From Ehretia macrophylla (taxonomy: Eukaryota; Streptophyta; Magnoliopsida; Boraginales; Ehretiaceae): DNA of 64,000 nucleotides. Of the stretch, positions 12,301-24,420 are shown one piece after another. Every line of letters begins with the position of its first letter. Position 1 is the first letter of the stretch. The stretch lies in the NCBI GenBank assembly GCA_037974665.1, contig CM075775.1, forward strand, positions 39,210,152-39,274,151, read 5' to 3'. The position numbers and the translations under genes were made by a program. A model generated the notes under the pieces. That model was given only the letters and a program-made list of their open reading frames with translations, ran no database searches and was not told the origin of the DNA.

Positions 12301-14044
12301 CCGAAACTGATGAAAATGTTGGATTTAGGGCTCCGAAAATAGGCGCAGTCAAGCAAGCTTGCTGCCCCCGTCGTAGAGCTCTCGGAGAGCTTTCCAACGG
12401 TATGTTGTGCGCCGCGTAACTCCTGACGGATCAAAAGTTATGGGCACCGGAACGAAGGAGACCTGGTACCAAGCCCCTCGACCTCGGTTTGTGGGGCCAG
12501 CCTCTACGTGAAGCGAAGTTGTCCTGCCCAAGATGACTTGGGATCTGGCAATAGAAATGTGATGGATTAGGTTGTCGTCCTTTCGCAGCTCACGACGTAC
12601 GATCCAGGATAAAAAAAACCTGAGCAGAAGGAGAAAAATGTCCCTAAACTAATAAAAACATTAGATTTAGGGCTCCGAAAGTAGACGCAGCTAAGCAAGC
12701 TTCCTGCCCCCGTCGTAGAGCTCTCGGAGACCTTTCTAACAGTATGTTGTGCGCCGCGTAACTCCTTACGGATCAAAAGTTATGGGCACCGGAGCAAAGG
12801 GGACTTGGTCCCAAGCCCCACGGCCTCAGTTTGAAGGCCCAGCCTCTACATGAAGCGAAGTTGTCCTGCCCAAGGTGACTTGGGATCCGGTAATAGAAAT
12901 GTGATGGATTAGGTTGTCGACCTTTTTTCAGCTCATGACATACATCCGAGAGGGAAAAACAACACAGAAGAAGAAACGTGTCCCGAAATTGATGAAAACG
13001 TTCGATTTTGGGCTCTGAAATCAGGCGTAGCCAAGCAGGCTTGCTGTCCCCATCTTAGAGCTCTCAGAGAGCTTTCCAACGGTATGCTGTGCGCCACATT
13101 ATCCATACTGATCAAAAATTATGGGCACCGGAGCGAAGGAGACCTGGTCTTATGCCCCACGGCCTCAATTTGCGAGCCCAGCCTCTACATGAAGCGAAGT
13201 TGTCCAGCCCAAGGTAACTTGGGATGCGGTAATAGAAATGTGATAGATTAGGTTGTCATCCTTTTCGCGACTCATGACCTACGATTCGGAACGGAAAAAC
13301 AGTGTAAAAGAATAAAAGTGTCCCGAAATTGATGAAATAATTCAATTTTGGGCTCTGAAACAGGTGCAGCCAAGCAGGCTTGCTGCCCCCGTCATAGAGC
13401 TCTCGGAGAGCTTTCCAACGGTATGTTGTGCGCCGCGTAATTCCTTACGGAACAAAAGTTAGTGGCATTTGAGCGACGGAGACCTGGTCCTAAGCCCCAC
13501 ACCCTCAGTTTGCGGGCCCAGCCTCTACGTGAGGTGAAGTTTTTCTGCCCAAGGTGCCTTGAGATTCGGTAATAGAAATGTGATAGATCAGGTTGTCGTC
13601 CTTTTCGCAGCTCACGACGTACGATCCGGGATGGAAAAACAGTGCAGAAGAAGAAAAGTATCCCAAAACTGATGAAAACGTTCGATTTTGGGTTCCAAAA
13701 ATAGGCGCAGCTATGTAGGCTTGCTGCCCTCGTCGTAGAGCTCTCGGAGAGCTTTCTAATGGTATGCTTTGCTCCTTGTAATTCCTTATGGATCAAAAGT
13801 TATGGGCACCGGAGCGACAGAGACCTGGTCCCAAGCCCTACGTCCTCGGTTTGCGGTCCCAGCCTCTACGTAAGGCGAAGTTTTCTTGCCCAAGATGTCG
13901 TGGTATTCGGTAATATAAATTTGATGGATTATGTAGTCGTCCTTTCTGCAGATCACGACGTACGATCCGGGATGAAAAAACAGCGCAAAAGAAGAAAATT
14001 TTCCCAAAACTGATGAAAACATTCAATTTTGGGCTCCGTAAATA

Positions 14045-17000
14045 GTCGCAGCTGTGTAGGCCTGCTGCCCCCGTCGTAGAGCTCTCGAAGAGCTTTCCAA
14101 CGGTATGCTTTGCGTCGCGTACTTATTTATGGATCAAAAGTTATGGGCACCGGAGTGACGGAGACCTTGTCCCAAGCCTCACGCCCTCGGTTTGCGGGCC
14201 CAGCCTCTACGTGAGGCGAAGTTGTCTTGCCCAAGGCACCGTGGGATTCGGTAATAGAAATGTGATGGATTAGGTTGTTATACTTTTCGCGGCTCACGAC
14301 GTACGATCCGGGACTGAAAAACGGCGCTGAAGAAGAAAAGTGTCCCGAAATTGAAGAAAACGTTCGATTTTGGGCGCAAAAATGGCGCAATCGAGCAGGC
14401 TTGCTACCCCCGTCGTAGAGTCCTCGGAGAGTTTTCCATCATTATGCTATACGCCGCGTAACTCCTTACGGATCAAAAGTTATGGGCACCGGAGCGACGG
14501 AGACCTAGTCCCAAGCCCCACGGCCACGGTTTGCGGACCCAGCCTCTACGTGAGGCGGAGTTGTCTTGCCCAAGGTGCTGTGGCATTCGGTAATAGAAAT
14601 GCGATGGATTAGGTAGTCGTCCTTTTCGCAGCTAATGACGTACGATCTAGGACGAAAAAACCATACAATAGAAGAAAAGCGTCCTGAAACTAATAAAAAC
14701 GTTTGATTATGGGATTCAAAAATAGGCACTGCCGAGCAGGATTGCTGCCCATGTCGTAGAGCTCTCGGAGAGCTTTCCAACGGTATGCTGTGTGCCGCGT
14801 AATTCCTTACGGATCAAAAGTTATAGGCACCGGAGCGACGGAGACTTAGTCCAAGCCCCAGGCCCTCAGTTTGCGGGGCCAGCCTCTGTGTGAGGCGAAG
14901 TTGTCTTGCCCAAGGTGCCATTAGATTCGTTAATAGAAATGTGATGGATTAGGTTGTCGTCCTTTTCGCAGCTCACGATGTACGATCTGGGGCAGAAAAA
15001 TAGCGAAGAAGAAATAAAGACCCCTGAAACTGATGAAAACGTTCAATTTTGGGCTCCGAAAATAGGCGCAGCTGAGCATGCTTGCTGCCCCCATCGTAGA
15101 GCACTCGGATAGCTTTCCAACGATATGTTGTACACCGCTTAACTTCTTACGGATCAAAAGTTATGGGTACCAGACCGACAGAGACCTAGTCCCAAGCCCC
15201 ACGCCCTCGGTTTGCGGGCCAAGCCTCTACGTGAGGCGAAGTTGTCTTGCCTAAGGTGCCTGGGATTCGGTAATAGAAATGTGAGGGATTAGGTTGTCGT
15301 CCTTTTCACGGCTCACGACGTACGATCCGGGAGGGAAAAATAGCGCAAAAGAAGAAAAGTGTCCCGAAACTGATGAAAACGTTCTATTTTGGGCTTCGAA
15401 AATAGGTGTTGTTGACAGGATTGGTGCCCACGTCGTAGAGCTCTCGGAGATCTTTCCAACGGTATGTTGTGCGCTACGTAACTGCTTACGGATTAAAAGT
15501 TATGGGCACCAGAGGGACGGAGACCTAGTCCCAAGCCCCACACCCTCAGTTTGCGGGCCTAGCCTGTACGTGAGGTGAAGTTGTCTTGCCTAAGGTGCAG
15601 TGGGGTTCGGTAATAGAATTGTGATGGATTAGGTTGTCGTCCTTTTCGCGGCTCACGATGTACGATCCGAGACAGAAAAACAACGTAGAAGAAGGAAAGT
15701 GTCCCGAAATTGATGAAAACATTCGATTTTGGTCTCTAAAAATATGTGTTGCCATGCTAACTTGCTGTCTCCATCGTACAGCTCTTGGAGAGCTTTCCAA
15801 CGGTATGTTTTGCACCACGTAACTCCTTACGGATCAAAAGTTTTAGGCACCGGAGCGACGTGGACTTGGTCCCAAGCCCCACGCCCTCGGTTTGCAGGCC
15901 CACCCTCTAAATGAGGCAAAGTTGTCTTGCCCAAAGTGCCGCGGCATTCGGTAATAGAAATGTGATGGATTAGGTTGTGGTCCTTTTCGTGACTCACGAC
16001 GTACGATCTGGGAGGGAAAAACAGCGCAAAAGAAGAAAATTATCCCGAAACTGATGAAAATGTTCGATTTTGGGCTCCGAAATCAGGCGCATCTATGCAG
16101 GCCTGCTGTCGCCGTCGTAAAGCTCTCGGAGAGCTTTCCAACAGTATGCTTTGCGTCGAGTACTTCCTGACGGATCAAAAGTTATGGGCACCGGAGCGAC
16201 GGTGACCTTGTCCCACGCCTCACGCCCTCGGTTTGCGGGCCCAGCCTCTACGTGATGCGAAGTTGTCTTGCCCAAGGTACCATGGGATTCGGTAATAGAA
16301 ATATGATGGATTAGGTTGTCATCCTTTTCGCGGCTCACGACGTACGATCTAGGAAGAAAAAACGGCGCTGAAGAAGAAAAGTATCCCGAAACTGAAGAAA
16401 ACATTCGATTTTGGGCTCCAAAAATGGCGTAGTCGAGCAGGCTTGCTACCCCCGTCGTAGAGTCCTCGGAGAGTTTTCCATCATTATGTTGTACGCCGCG
16501 TAACTCCTTACGGATCAAAAGTTATGGGCACCGGAGCGATGGAGACCTGGTCCCAAGCCCCACGGCCACGGTTTGCGGACCCAGCCTCTACGTGAGGTGG
16601 AGTTGTCTTGCCCAAGGTGCTGTGGCACTCGGTAATAGAAATGCGATGGATTAGGTAGTCGTCCTTTTCGCGGCTAACGACGTACGATCTGGGACGAAAA
16701 AATCGCACAATAGAAGAAAAGTGTCCTGAAACTGATAAAAATGTTTGATTAAAGGATTCAAAAATAGGCGCAGCTGAGCAGGATTGTTGCCCATGTCGTA
16801 GAGCTCTCGGAGAGCTTTCCAACGAAATGCTGTGTGCCGCGTAATTCCTTACGGATCAAAAGTTATGGGCATCGTAGCGACGGAGACTTGGTCCCAAGCC
16901 CCAGGCACTCGGTTTGCGGGGCCAGCCTCTACGTGAGGCGAAGTTTTCTTGCCCAAGGTGCCATGGGATTCGTTAATAGAAATGGGATGGATTAGGTTGT

Positions 17001-18131
17001 CGTCCTTTTCGCAGCTCACGATGTACGATCCGGGGCCGAAAAACAGCGAAGAAGAAATAAAGTACCCTGAAACTGATGAAAAAGTTTAATTTTGGGCTCC
17101 GAAAATAGGTGCAGCCGAGCATGCTTGCTGCCTCCATCGTAGAGCACTCGGAGAGCTTTCCAACGGTATGCTGTGCACCGCGTAACTCCTTACGGATCAA
17201 AAGTTATGGGCTCCAGACTGACGGAGACCTGGTCCCAAGCCCCACACCCTCGGTTTGCGGGCCAAGCCTCTACGTGAGGTGAAGTTGTCTTGCCTAAGGT
17301 GCCATGGGATTTGGTAACAGAAATGTGAGGGATTAGGTTGTCGTCCTTTTGACGGCTCACGACGTACGATCTGGGAGGGAAAAAAAGTGCAGAAGAAGAA
17401 AAGTGTCTCGAAACTAATTAAAACGTTCGATTTTGGGCTTCGAAAATAGGCACTGTTGAACAAGCTTGGTGCCCACGTCGTAGAGCTCTCGGAGATCTTT
17501 CCAACGGTATGCTGTGCGCTGCGTAACTCCTTACGGATCAAAAGTTATGGGCACTAGAGCGACGGTGACCTAGTCCCAAGCCCCACACTCTCGGTTTGCG
17601 GGCCTAGCCTGTACGTGAGGTGAAGTTGTCTTGCCTAAGGTACAGTGGGATTCAGTAATAGAATTGTGATAGATTAGGTTGTCGTCCTTTTCGCGGCTCA
17701 CGACGTACGATCCGGGACAGAAAAAACAGCGCAGAAGAAGAAAAGTGTCCCAAAATTGATGAAAATGTTCGATTTTGGTCTCTGAAAATATGCAAAGCCA
17801 TGCTAGCTTGCTGCCCCCATCGTACAGCTCTTGGAGAGCTTTCCAACGGTATATTTTGCACCGCGTAACTCCTTACGGATCAAAAGTTTTGGGCACCAGA
17901 GCGACGTAGACCTTGTCCCAAGCCGTACGCCCTCGGTTTGCGGGCCCACCATCTAAATGAGGCAAAGTTGTCTTGCCCAAGGTGCGCGGCATTCGGTAAT
18001 AGAAATGTGATGGATTAGGTTGTGGTCCTTTTCGCGACTCACGACGTACGATATGGGAGGGAAAAAAGCGTAAAAGAAGAAATGTGTCCCGAAACTGATG
18101 AAAACATTCAATTTTGGGTTTCAAAATCAGG
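14045..18131 (+). repeat. Higher-order repeat: two copies of a six-monomer block
   Basis: Monomers about 2,043 bp apart match each other better than they match neighbours. Diagnostic pairs are the CGTACTT variant at about 14120 and 16155, CGGCCACGGTTTGCGGAC at about 14521 and 16562, the GAAGAAATAAAG variant at about 15006 and 17048, TTGGTGCCCACGTCG at about 15423 and 17465, CTAGCCTGTACGTGAGG at about 15559 and 17603, and CACCCTCTAAATGAGGC / CACCATCTAAATGAGGC at about 15900 and 17946. The block boundary is near 16088. The neighbouring monomer at 13786 lacks the expected variant, so I see two copies plus partial relatives near 20.3-20.7 kb. Confidence 0.85.
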
Positions 18132-21100
18132 CACAGCCAAGCAGGCTTGTCACCTCCATCTTAGAACTCTCGGAGAGCTTTCCAACGATATGCTGTGCGC
18201 CGCGTTACTCCTTACAGATCAAAAGTTATGGGTACCGGAGTGAAGGAGACCAGGTCCCAAGCCCCACGCCCTCGGTTTGCGGGGCCAGCCTCTACGTGAG
18301 GCAAAGTTGTCTTGCCCAAGATAACTTGGGATCCGTTAATAGAAATGTGATGGATTAGGTTGTCATCCTTTTCGCGGCTCACGACGTACGATTCGGGTTT
18401 AAAAAAGAGCGCAAAAGAAGAAAAGTGTCCCCAAATTGATGAAATCGTTCGATTTTGGGCTCATAAACAGGCGCAGCCGAGCAGGATTGCTACCCCCGTC
18501 ATAGAGCTCTCGGTGAACTTTCCAACGACATGTTGTGCGCTGCGTAACTCCTCACGGATCAAAAGTTATGGGCACCAGAGCGACGAAGACCTGGACACTA
18601 GCCCCACGCCCTCGGTATGTGGGCCCAGCCTCTACGTGAAGCGAAGTTGTCTTGCCCAAGGTGCCGTGGGATTCGGTAATAGAAATGTGATGGATTAGGT
18701 AGTCGTCCTTTTTACGGCTCACGACGTACGATCTGGGATGAAAAAATAGCAAAATAGAAGAAAAGTATCCTAAAACTGATAAAAATGTTCCATTTTGGGC
18801 TCCAAAAATAGGCGCAACCTAGCAGCCTTGCTGCCTCTGTTGTAGAGCTCTTGGAGAGCTTTCCAACGGTATGTTGTGTGCCGCGTAATTCCGTACGGAT
18901 CAAAAGTTATGGGCACCAGAGCTACGGAAACTTGGTCACAAACCCTAAGCCCTCGGTTTGCAGGCCAAGCCTCTACATGAGGCGAAGTTGCCTTGCCTAA
19001 GATACCATGGGATTCGGTATTAGAAATGTGATGGATAAGGTTGTCATCTTTTTCGAAGCTCACAATATACGATCCGGGATGGAAAAACAACGCAGAAGAA
19101 ATAAAGTGCCCCGAAAATGATGAAAATGTTTGATTTTGTGCTCTGAAAATAGGGGCAGCCGAGCAGGCTTGCTACCCCTATCGTAGAACTCTCGGAAAGC
19201 TATCCAACTGTATGTTGTGCGCCGTGTAACTCTTTACTGATCAAAAGTTATGGGCACCAGAACGACGAAGACCTAATCCCAAGCCCTACGCCCTCGATTT
19301 GCGGACCCAACCTCTACGTGAAGCGAAGTTGTCTTGCCCAAGGTGCCATGGGATTCGGTATTAGAAATATGATGGATAAGGTTGTCGTCCTTTTCGCAGC
19401 TCACGATGTACGATCTGGCATGGAAAAACAGCGCAGAAGAAATAACGTGCCCCAAAAATGATGAAAACGTTCGATTTTGGGCTCCAAAAATTGGCGTATC
19501 CGAGCAAGCTTGCTGCCCCCATCGTAGAGCTCTCTGAGAGCTTTCCAACGTTATATTGTGCGCTGCGTAACTCCTTACAGATCAAAAGTTATGGCCACCG
19601 AAGCGACGGAGACCTGGTCCCAAGCCCCACGGCCTCGGTTTGCGGGCCCAGCCTCTACGTGAGGCGAAGTTGTCTTGCCCAAGGTGACGTGGTATTCGTT
19701 AATAGAAATGTGACGGATTATGTAGTCGTCCTTTCCGCGGCTCACGACGTACGATCCAGGATGAAAAAACAGTGTAAAAGAAGAAAAGTGTCCAAAAATT
19801 GGTGAAAACATTCTATTTTAGGCTCCAAAAATAGGCGCATCTGCGCAGGCTTGGTGCCCCCATCGTAGAGCACTCGGAGAGCTTTCCAACGGTCTATTGT
19901 GCGCTGCGTAATTCCTTACGGATCAAAAGTTATGGGCACTAGAGCGACGGAGACCAAGTCCTAAGCCCCACGCCATCGGTTTGCAGGACCAGCCTCTTCG
20001 TGAAGCGAAGTTGTCTTGCCCAAGGTGCGGTGGGATTCGGTAATAGAAATGTGATAAATTAGGTTGTCGTCCTTATCGCGGCTCACGACGTACGAATCGG
20101 GACGGAAAAACAGCGCAAAAGAAGAAATGTGTCCCAAAACTGATGATAACGTTCAATTTTGGTCTTCAAAAATAGGCGCAATTGAGCAGGCTTTCAACCC
20201 CCATTGTAGAGCTCTCGGAGTGCTTTCCAACGGTATGCTGTGCGCCGTGTAACTCTTTTCTGATCAAAAGTTATGGGCGCCAGAGCGACGGAGACCTAAT
20301 ACCAAGCCCCACGCCCTCGGTTTGCGGGCCAAGCCTCTACGTGAGGCGAAGTTGTCTTGCCTAAGGTGCCATAGGATTTGGTAATAGAAATATGAGGGAT
20401 TAGGTTGTCGTCTTTTTTGCGGCTCACGACGTACGATCAGGGACGGAAAAACAACGCAAAAGAAGAAAAGTGTGTCGAAACAGATGAAAACGTTCAATTT
20501 TGGGCTTTGAAAACAGGCGCAGTTGAGCAGGCTTTCTACTCCCGTCGTAGAGCTCTCGGAGAACTTTTCAACGGTATGTTGTACGCTGCGTACCTCCTTA
20601 CGGATCAAAAGTTATGGGCACTAGAGCGACGGAGACCTAGTCCCAAGCCCCACACCCTCGGTTTGCGGGCCTAGCCTGTACGTGAGGTGAAGTTGTCTTG
20701 CCTAAGGTACAGTGGGATTCGGTAATAGAAATGTGGTGGATTAGGATGTTGTCCTTTTTGCGGCTCACGATGTACGATCCAGGATCGAAAAACAGCGCAG
20801 AAGAAGAAAAGTGTCTCGAAATTGATGAAAACGTTCCATTTTGGGCTCTGAAAATAGGCGCAGCCATGCTAGCTTGCTGCCCCCATCGTAGAGCTCTTGG
20901 AAAGCTTTTCAACGTTATAGGCACCGGAGCGACGGAGACTTGGTTCTAAGCACCACGTCCTCGATTTGCGGGCCCACCCTCAACATGAGGCGAAGTTGTC
21001 TTGCCCAAGGTGCCGCGACATTCGGTAATAGAAATGTGATGGATTAGGTTGCCGTCCTTTTCGTAGCTCACGACGTACAATCCGGGAGGAAAAACAGCGC

Positions 21101-24100
21101 AAAAGAAGAAAAGTGTCCCGAAACTAATGAAAATGTTTGATTTTAGGCTCCAAAACCAGGTGCAGCAAAACAAGCTTGCTGCCCCCGTCGTAGAGCTCTC
21201 GGAGAGCTTTCCAACGGTATGTTGTGCGCCACGTTACTCCTTCCGGATTAAAAGTTATGGGTACCGGAGCGAAGGAAAATAGGTCCCAAGCCCCACGGCC
21301 TCGGTTTGCGGGCCCAACCTCTACATGAAGCAAAGTTGTCTTGCCCAAGGTGCCCTGGCATTCGTTAATAGAAATGTGATGGATTATGTAGTCGTCCTTT
21401 TCGCATCTCACGACGTACGATCCGGGATGAAAAAACAGTGCAAAAGAAGAAAAGTGTCCAAAAACATATGAAAATGTTCAATTTTGGGCTCTGAAAATAG
21501 GTACAGCTGTGCAGGCTTGCTACCCCCGTTGTAGAGCTCTCGGAGAGCTTTCCAACGGTATGTTGTACGACATGTAATTCATTACGGATCAAAAGTTATG
21601 GTCACCGGAGCGACGGAGACTTGGTCCCAAGCCCCAGGCACTCGGTTTGTGGGCCTAGCCTCTACATGAGGTGAAGTTGTTTTGCCCAAGGTACCGTGGG
21701 ATTCGGTAATAGTAATGTGGTAGATTAGGTTGTCGTCCTTGTCGCTGCTCACGACGTATAATCCGGGATAGAAAAATAGCGTAGAAGAAGAAAATGTCCC
21801 GAAACTGATGAAAATGTTCGAATTTGGGCTCCGAAAATAGGTGCAGCTGTGCAGGCTTCATGCCCCTGTCGTAGAGCTCTCGGAGAGCTTTCCAACGGTA
21901 TGCTTTGCGTCGCATACTTCCTTACGGAGCAAAAGTTATGGGCACTAGAGCGACGGAACTTGGTCCCAAGCCCCACGCCCTCAGTTTGCGGGCCAAGCCT
22001 CTACGTGAGGCGAAGTTGTCTTGCCTAAGGTGCCTGGGATTCGGTAATAGAAATGTGAGGGATTAGGTTGTCATCCTTTTTGCAGCTCACGACGTACGAT
22101 CTGGGAGCAAAAAATAGCGAAATAGAAAAAAAGTGTCCTGAAACTGATGAAAACGTTCAATTTTGGGCTTCAAAAATAGGCGCTGCTTGGTAGGCTTTCT
22201 ACCCTTGTCATAGAGCTCTCGGAGAGCTTTCCAACAGTATGCTATGCGCCACGTAACTCCTTACGGATCAAATGTTATGGGCACCGGAGCAACGGAGACC
22301 TGGTCCCAAGCCCCAAGCCCTCGGTTTGCGAGCCCAGCCTCTACGTGAGGAAAAGTTGTCTTGTCCAAGGTCCCATGGGATTCGGTATTAGAAATGTGAT
22401 GGATTAGTTTATCGTCCTTTTCGCGGCTCACGACGTACGATCCGAGACGGAAAAATAGCTCAAGTGAAGAAAAATGTACTGAAACTGATGAAAACATTCA
22501 ATTTTGGGCTCCAAAAATAGGCGCAGCCAAGGAAGTTTGTTGCCCCCATCGTAGAGCCCCCAGAGAGCTTTCCAACGGTACGCTGTGCGCCGTGTAACTC
22601 CTTATGGATCAAAAGTTATAGGCACCGAAGCGACGGAGACCTGGTCCCAAGCCCTACGGCCTCAGTTTCTGGGCCAGCCTCTACGTGAGGAAAAGTTGTC
22701 TGGCCCAAGGTGTCGTGGCATTCGTTAATAAAAATGTGATGGATTATGTAGTTGTCCTTTTCGATGTTCACGACGTACGAGCCTTTGTAACCATGCATGG
22801 CAAGATATTTAGCTAGAATCTGAAGATAGGTGAAATCGCGAAAATGACAGATTTCTGACTTGTTAGAACGAAGTGAATTTGGCCTGGTAGATGATGTTGA
22901 AAATGCATGAAAATTGGTTGGTGACCATTTTTTCCAGTTCTGAGCATTTTTCATAGAAATAGGCCAAGGCCAATTTTGAATCTAAGGTCTCCAAACTGGC
23001 AAAACATCGAAGGGTGTCTAAATTTGGAAAATCTGAAAAATGAACCAGGTTTTTGGCAGTTCACTGTCCTCGTAGAACAAACCAGTTTTGACTTAGTAAA
23101 TGATATCTAAAATGCATGAAATTTTTTGTTTTATTATATTTTTCAGTTCTGGACATTTTGTCCAGAAATAGACCAAAGCCAATTCTGACCCTAAGACCCT
23201 AAAAAATAGAAAACATCGTAATGTGTCTAAAATTGGACAGTTTTGCGTAGTCTCACGGTTTTGGCCATAACTCCTAGGTCTGAACTCCAAATGAGGTGAG
23301 GTTTTTTTCTGGATTTAAATCACTCCTTAAGCTTTAATTTGAAATTTTTCTCACTGAAATTGGATATTTTTGCTTGTCTAAATGATTGTGGGAAAATGGA
23401 CCATTGCAGTGAGATTTTGTTTAGTGATATGCTTTGAAAAATGTTGTAACTTCTCTTGTGGTAGTGAATGCTTGGGATTGTGGCACTTGGATGTTGTGTG
23501 GACTGTTTTGGATGATTGAGGGTGTTTTAATTAATCGATGCATGGCTTGAGTTTAATTACGTGACAAATTGAGGCTTAATCGCACGTGTAAGCATGAATT
23601 GAAACCCTATTAACTATGAAATCTCTCTAAGTGATGATCATATGATTAATGTGTCTAATTGTGTGATTAGTGGGCTGCTTAAGAAATATTAAGTAGACTT
23701 TTCTTGCACCCGGTCTTATGTGGACGTTGTTGCATGCTTGTATAAATTTATTACTTGATTGCGTGAACCCCTAAATGAGTTATATGACCTGATTCACATG
23801 TGTTACATGGCTGTCCGTTTAATATTCATATCACTCCATGTGCCTTACAAGTGAAATTACTTGTCATAGCATGCGTTGTGTGTTTACTTGTCAACGTGTG
23901 ATCTTATAACTGCTCGGAGGCAGCCTACTTTGTTGTCCTCCTAATGTGATATGTTAAATGTTATAAATGTGCATTGCATACAAGGTTGCAACCTTTCATT
24001 GTGGCATGGTAGCGTTTCACGCACACCGGGCGGCATCGGGCTTACCGGTGCTACCGTGACTACCATGGTCCAATTCCCTCTCTCGCTTGGCATTCCACCC

Positions 24101-24381
24101 TCGGAGAGTTGGGTCGTAGGTTTTTGGGGTACATCCGGAGTACACCCAAATGGGAGAGATAAGTGGATTATTGATGTCGGCCGCAACAATCGTATCGAAA
24201 TTGATATTGAGAGCAAATGCTCGTCATATCCTTGAAATGATTGATAATTGTATATGTTGCTCAATTTGATTCTTATACTTTGCATACCTTATTACTTGTA
24301 ATACGTGACATGTTTTCAAAAGGGGTTTTTTATAAGTTAACCGGAAAAAGAGTTTCAAAACGTTTTTCTCGTTCCCCTCGC

Positions 24382-24399
24382 TGAGTTCATAAGGACTCA
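24382..24399 (+). promoter_or_regulatory. Conserved stem-loop in LTR (TGAGT…ACTCA)
   Basis: TGAGT and ACTCA pair around an 8-nt loop. The same structure is at 32689-32706, 36680-36697 and, on the minus strand, 1380-1397. A pyrimidine-rich stretch and an AG resembling a 3' splice site (TTTTATCATCACAG) follow directly. Function is unproven. Confidence 0.6.
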
Positions 24400-24420
24400 C
24401 CCTCTTTTATCATCACAGGT

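Larger units (their letters stand above)
9306..22780 (+). repeat. 341-bp satellite array, about 39 monomers
   Basis: This is a continuous head-to-tail array. The monomer holds, in order, a dyad AGCTCTCGGAGAGCT, the block CCAACGGTATGCTGTGCG, the block GGATCAAAAGTTATGGGCAC, a second dyad GCCTCTACGTGAGGC, the block CGGTAATAGAAATGTGATGG, the block CACGACGTACGATCCGGGA, an A-rich block GAAGAAAAGTGTCCCGAAAC and GATGAAAACGTTCGATTTTG. Spacing is 339-343 bp. Monomers differ at many positions, with frequent transitions at CpG. Local odd units include a 10-bp duplication near 10761-10785 and a roughly 40-bp deletion near 20911. The array ends mid-monomer (…GTACGA) at the broken 5' LTR. All open frames here are satellite-derived; they change frame between monomers because 341 is not a multiple of three. 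Confidence 0.97.

Noticed and set aside
9306..22780. Search for a CENP-B-box-like motif in the satellite monomer
   Set aside because: The closest words (TTCGATTTTGGGCTCCG and ACGATCCGGGA) do not fit the required pattern, so I do not claim a CENP-B site.
23951..24235. 94-codon open frame in the 5' LTR (and 32257-32541 in the 3' LTR)
   Set aside because: Differences between the two copies mostly change amino acids, and the matching stretch of the solo LTR (36223 onward) is in a broken frame. I see no sign of protein selection.
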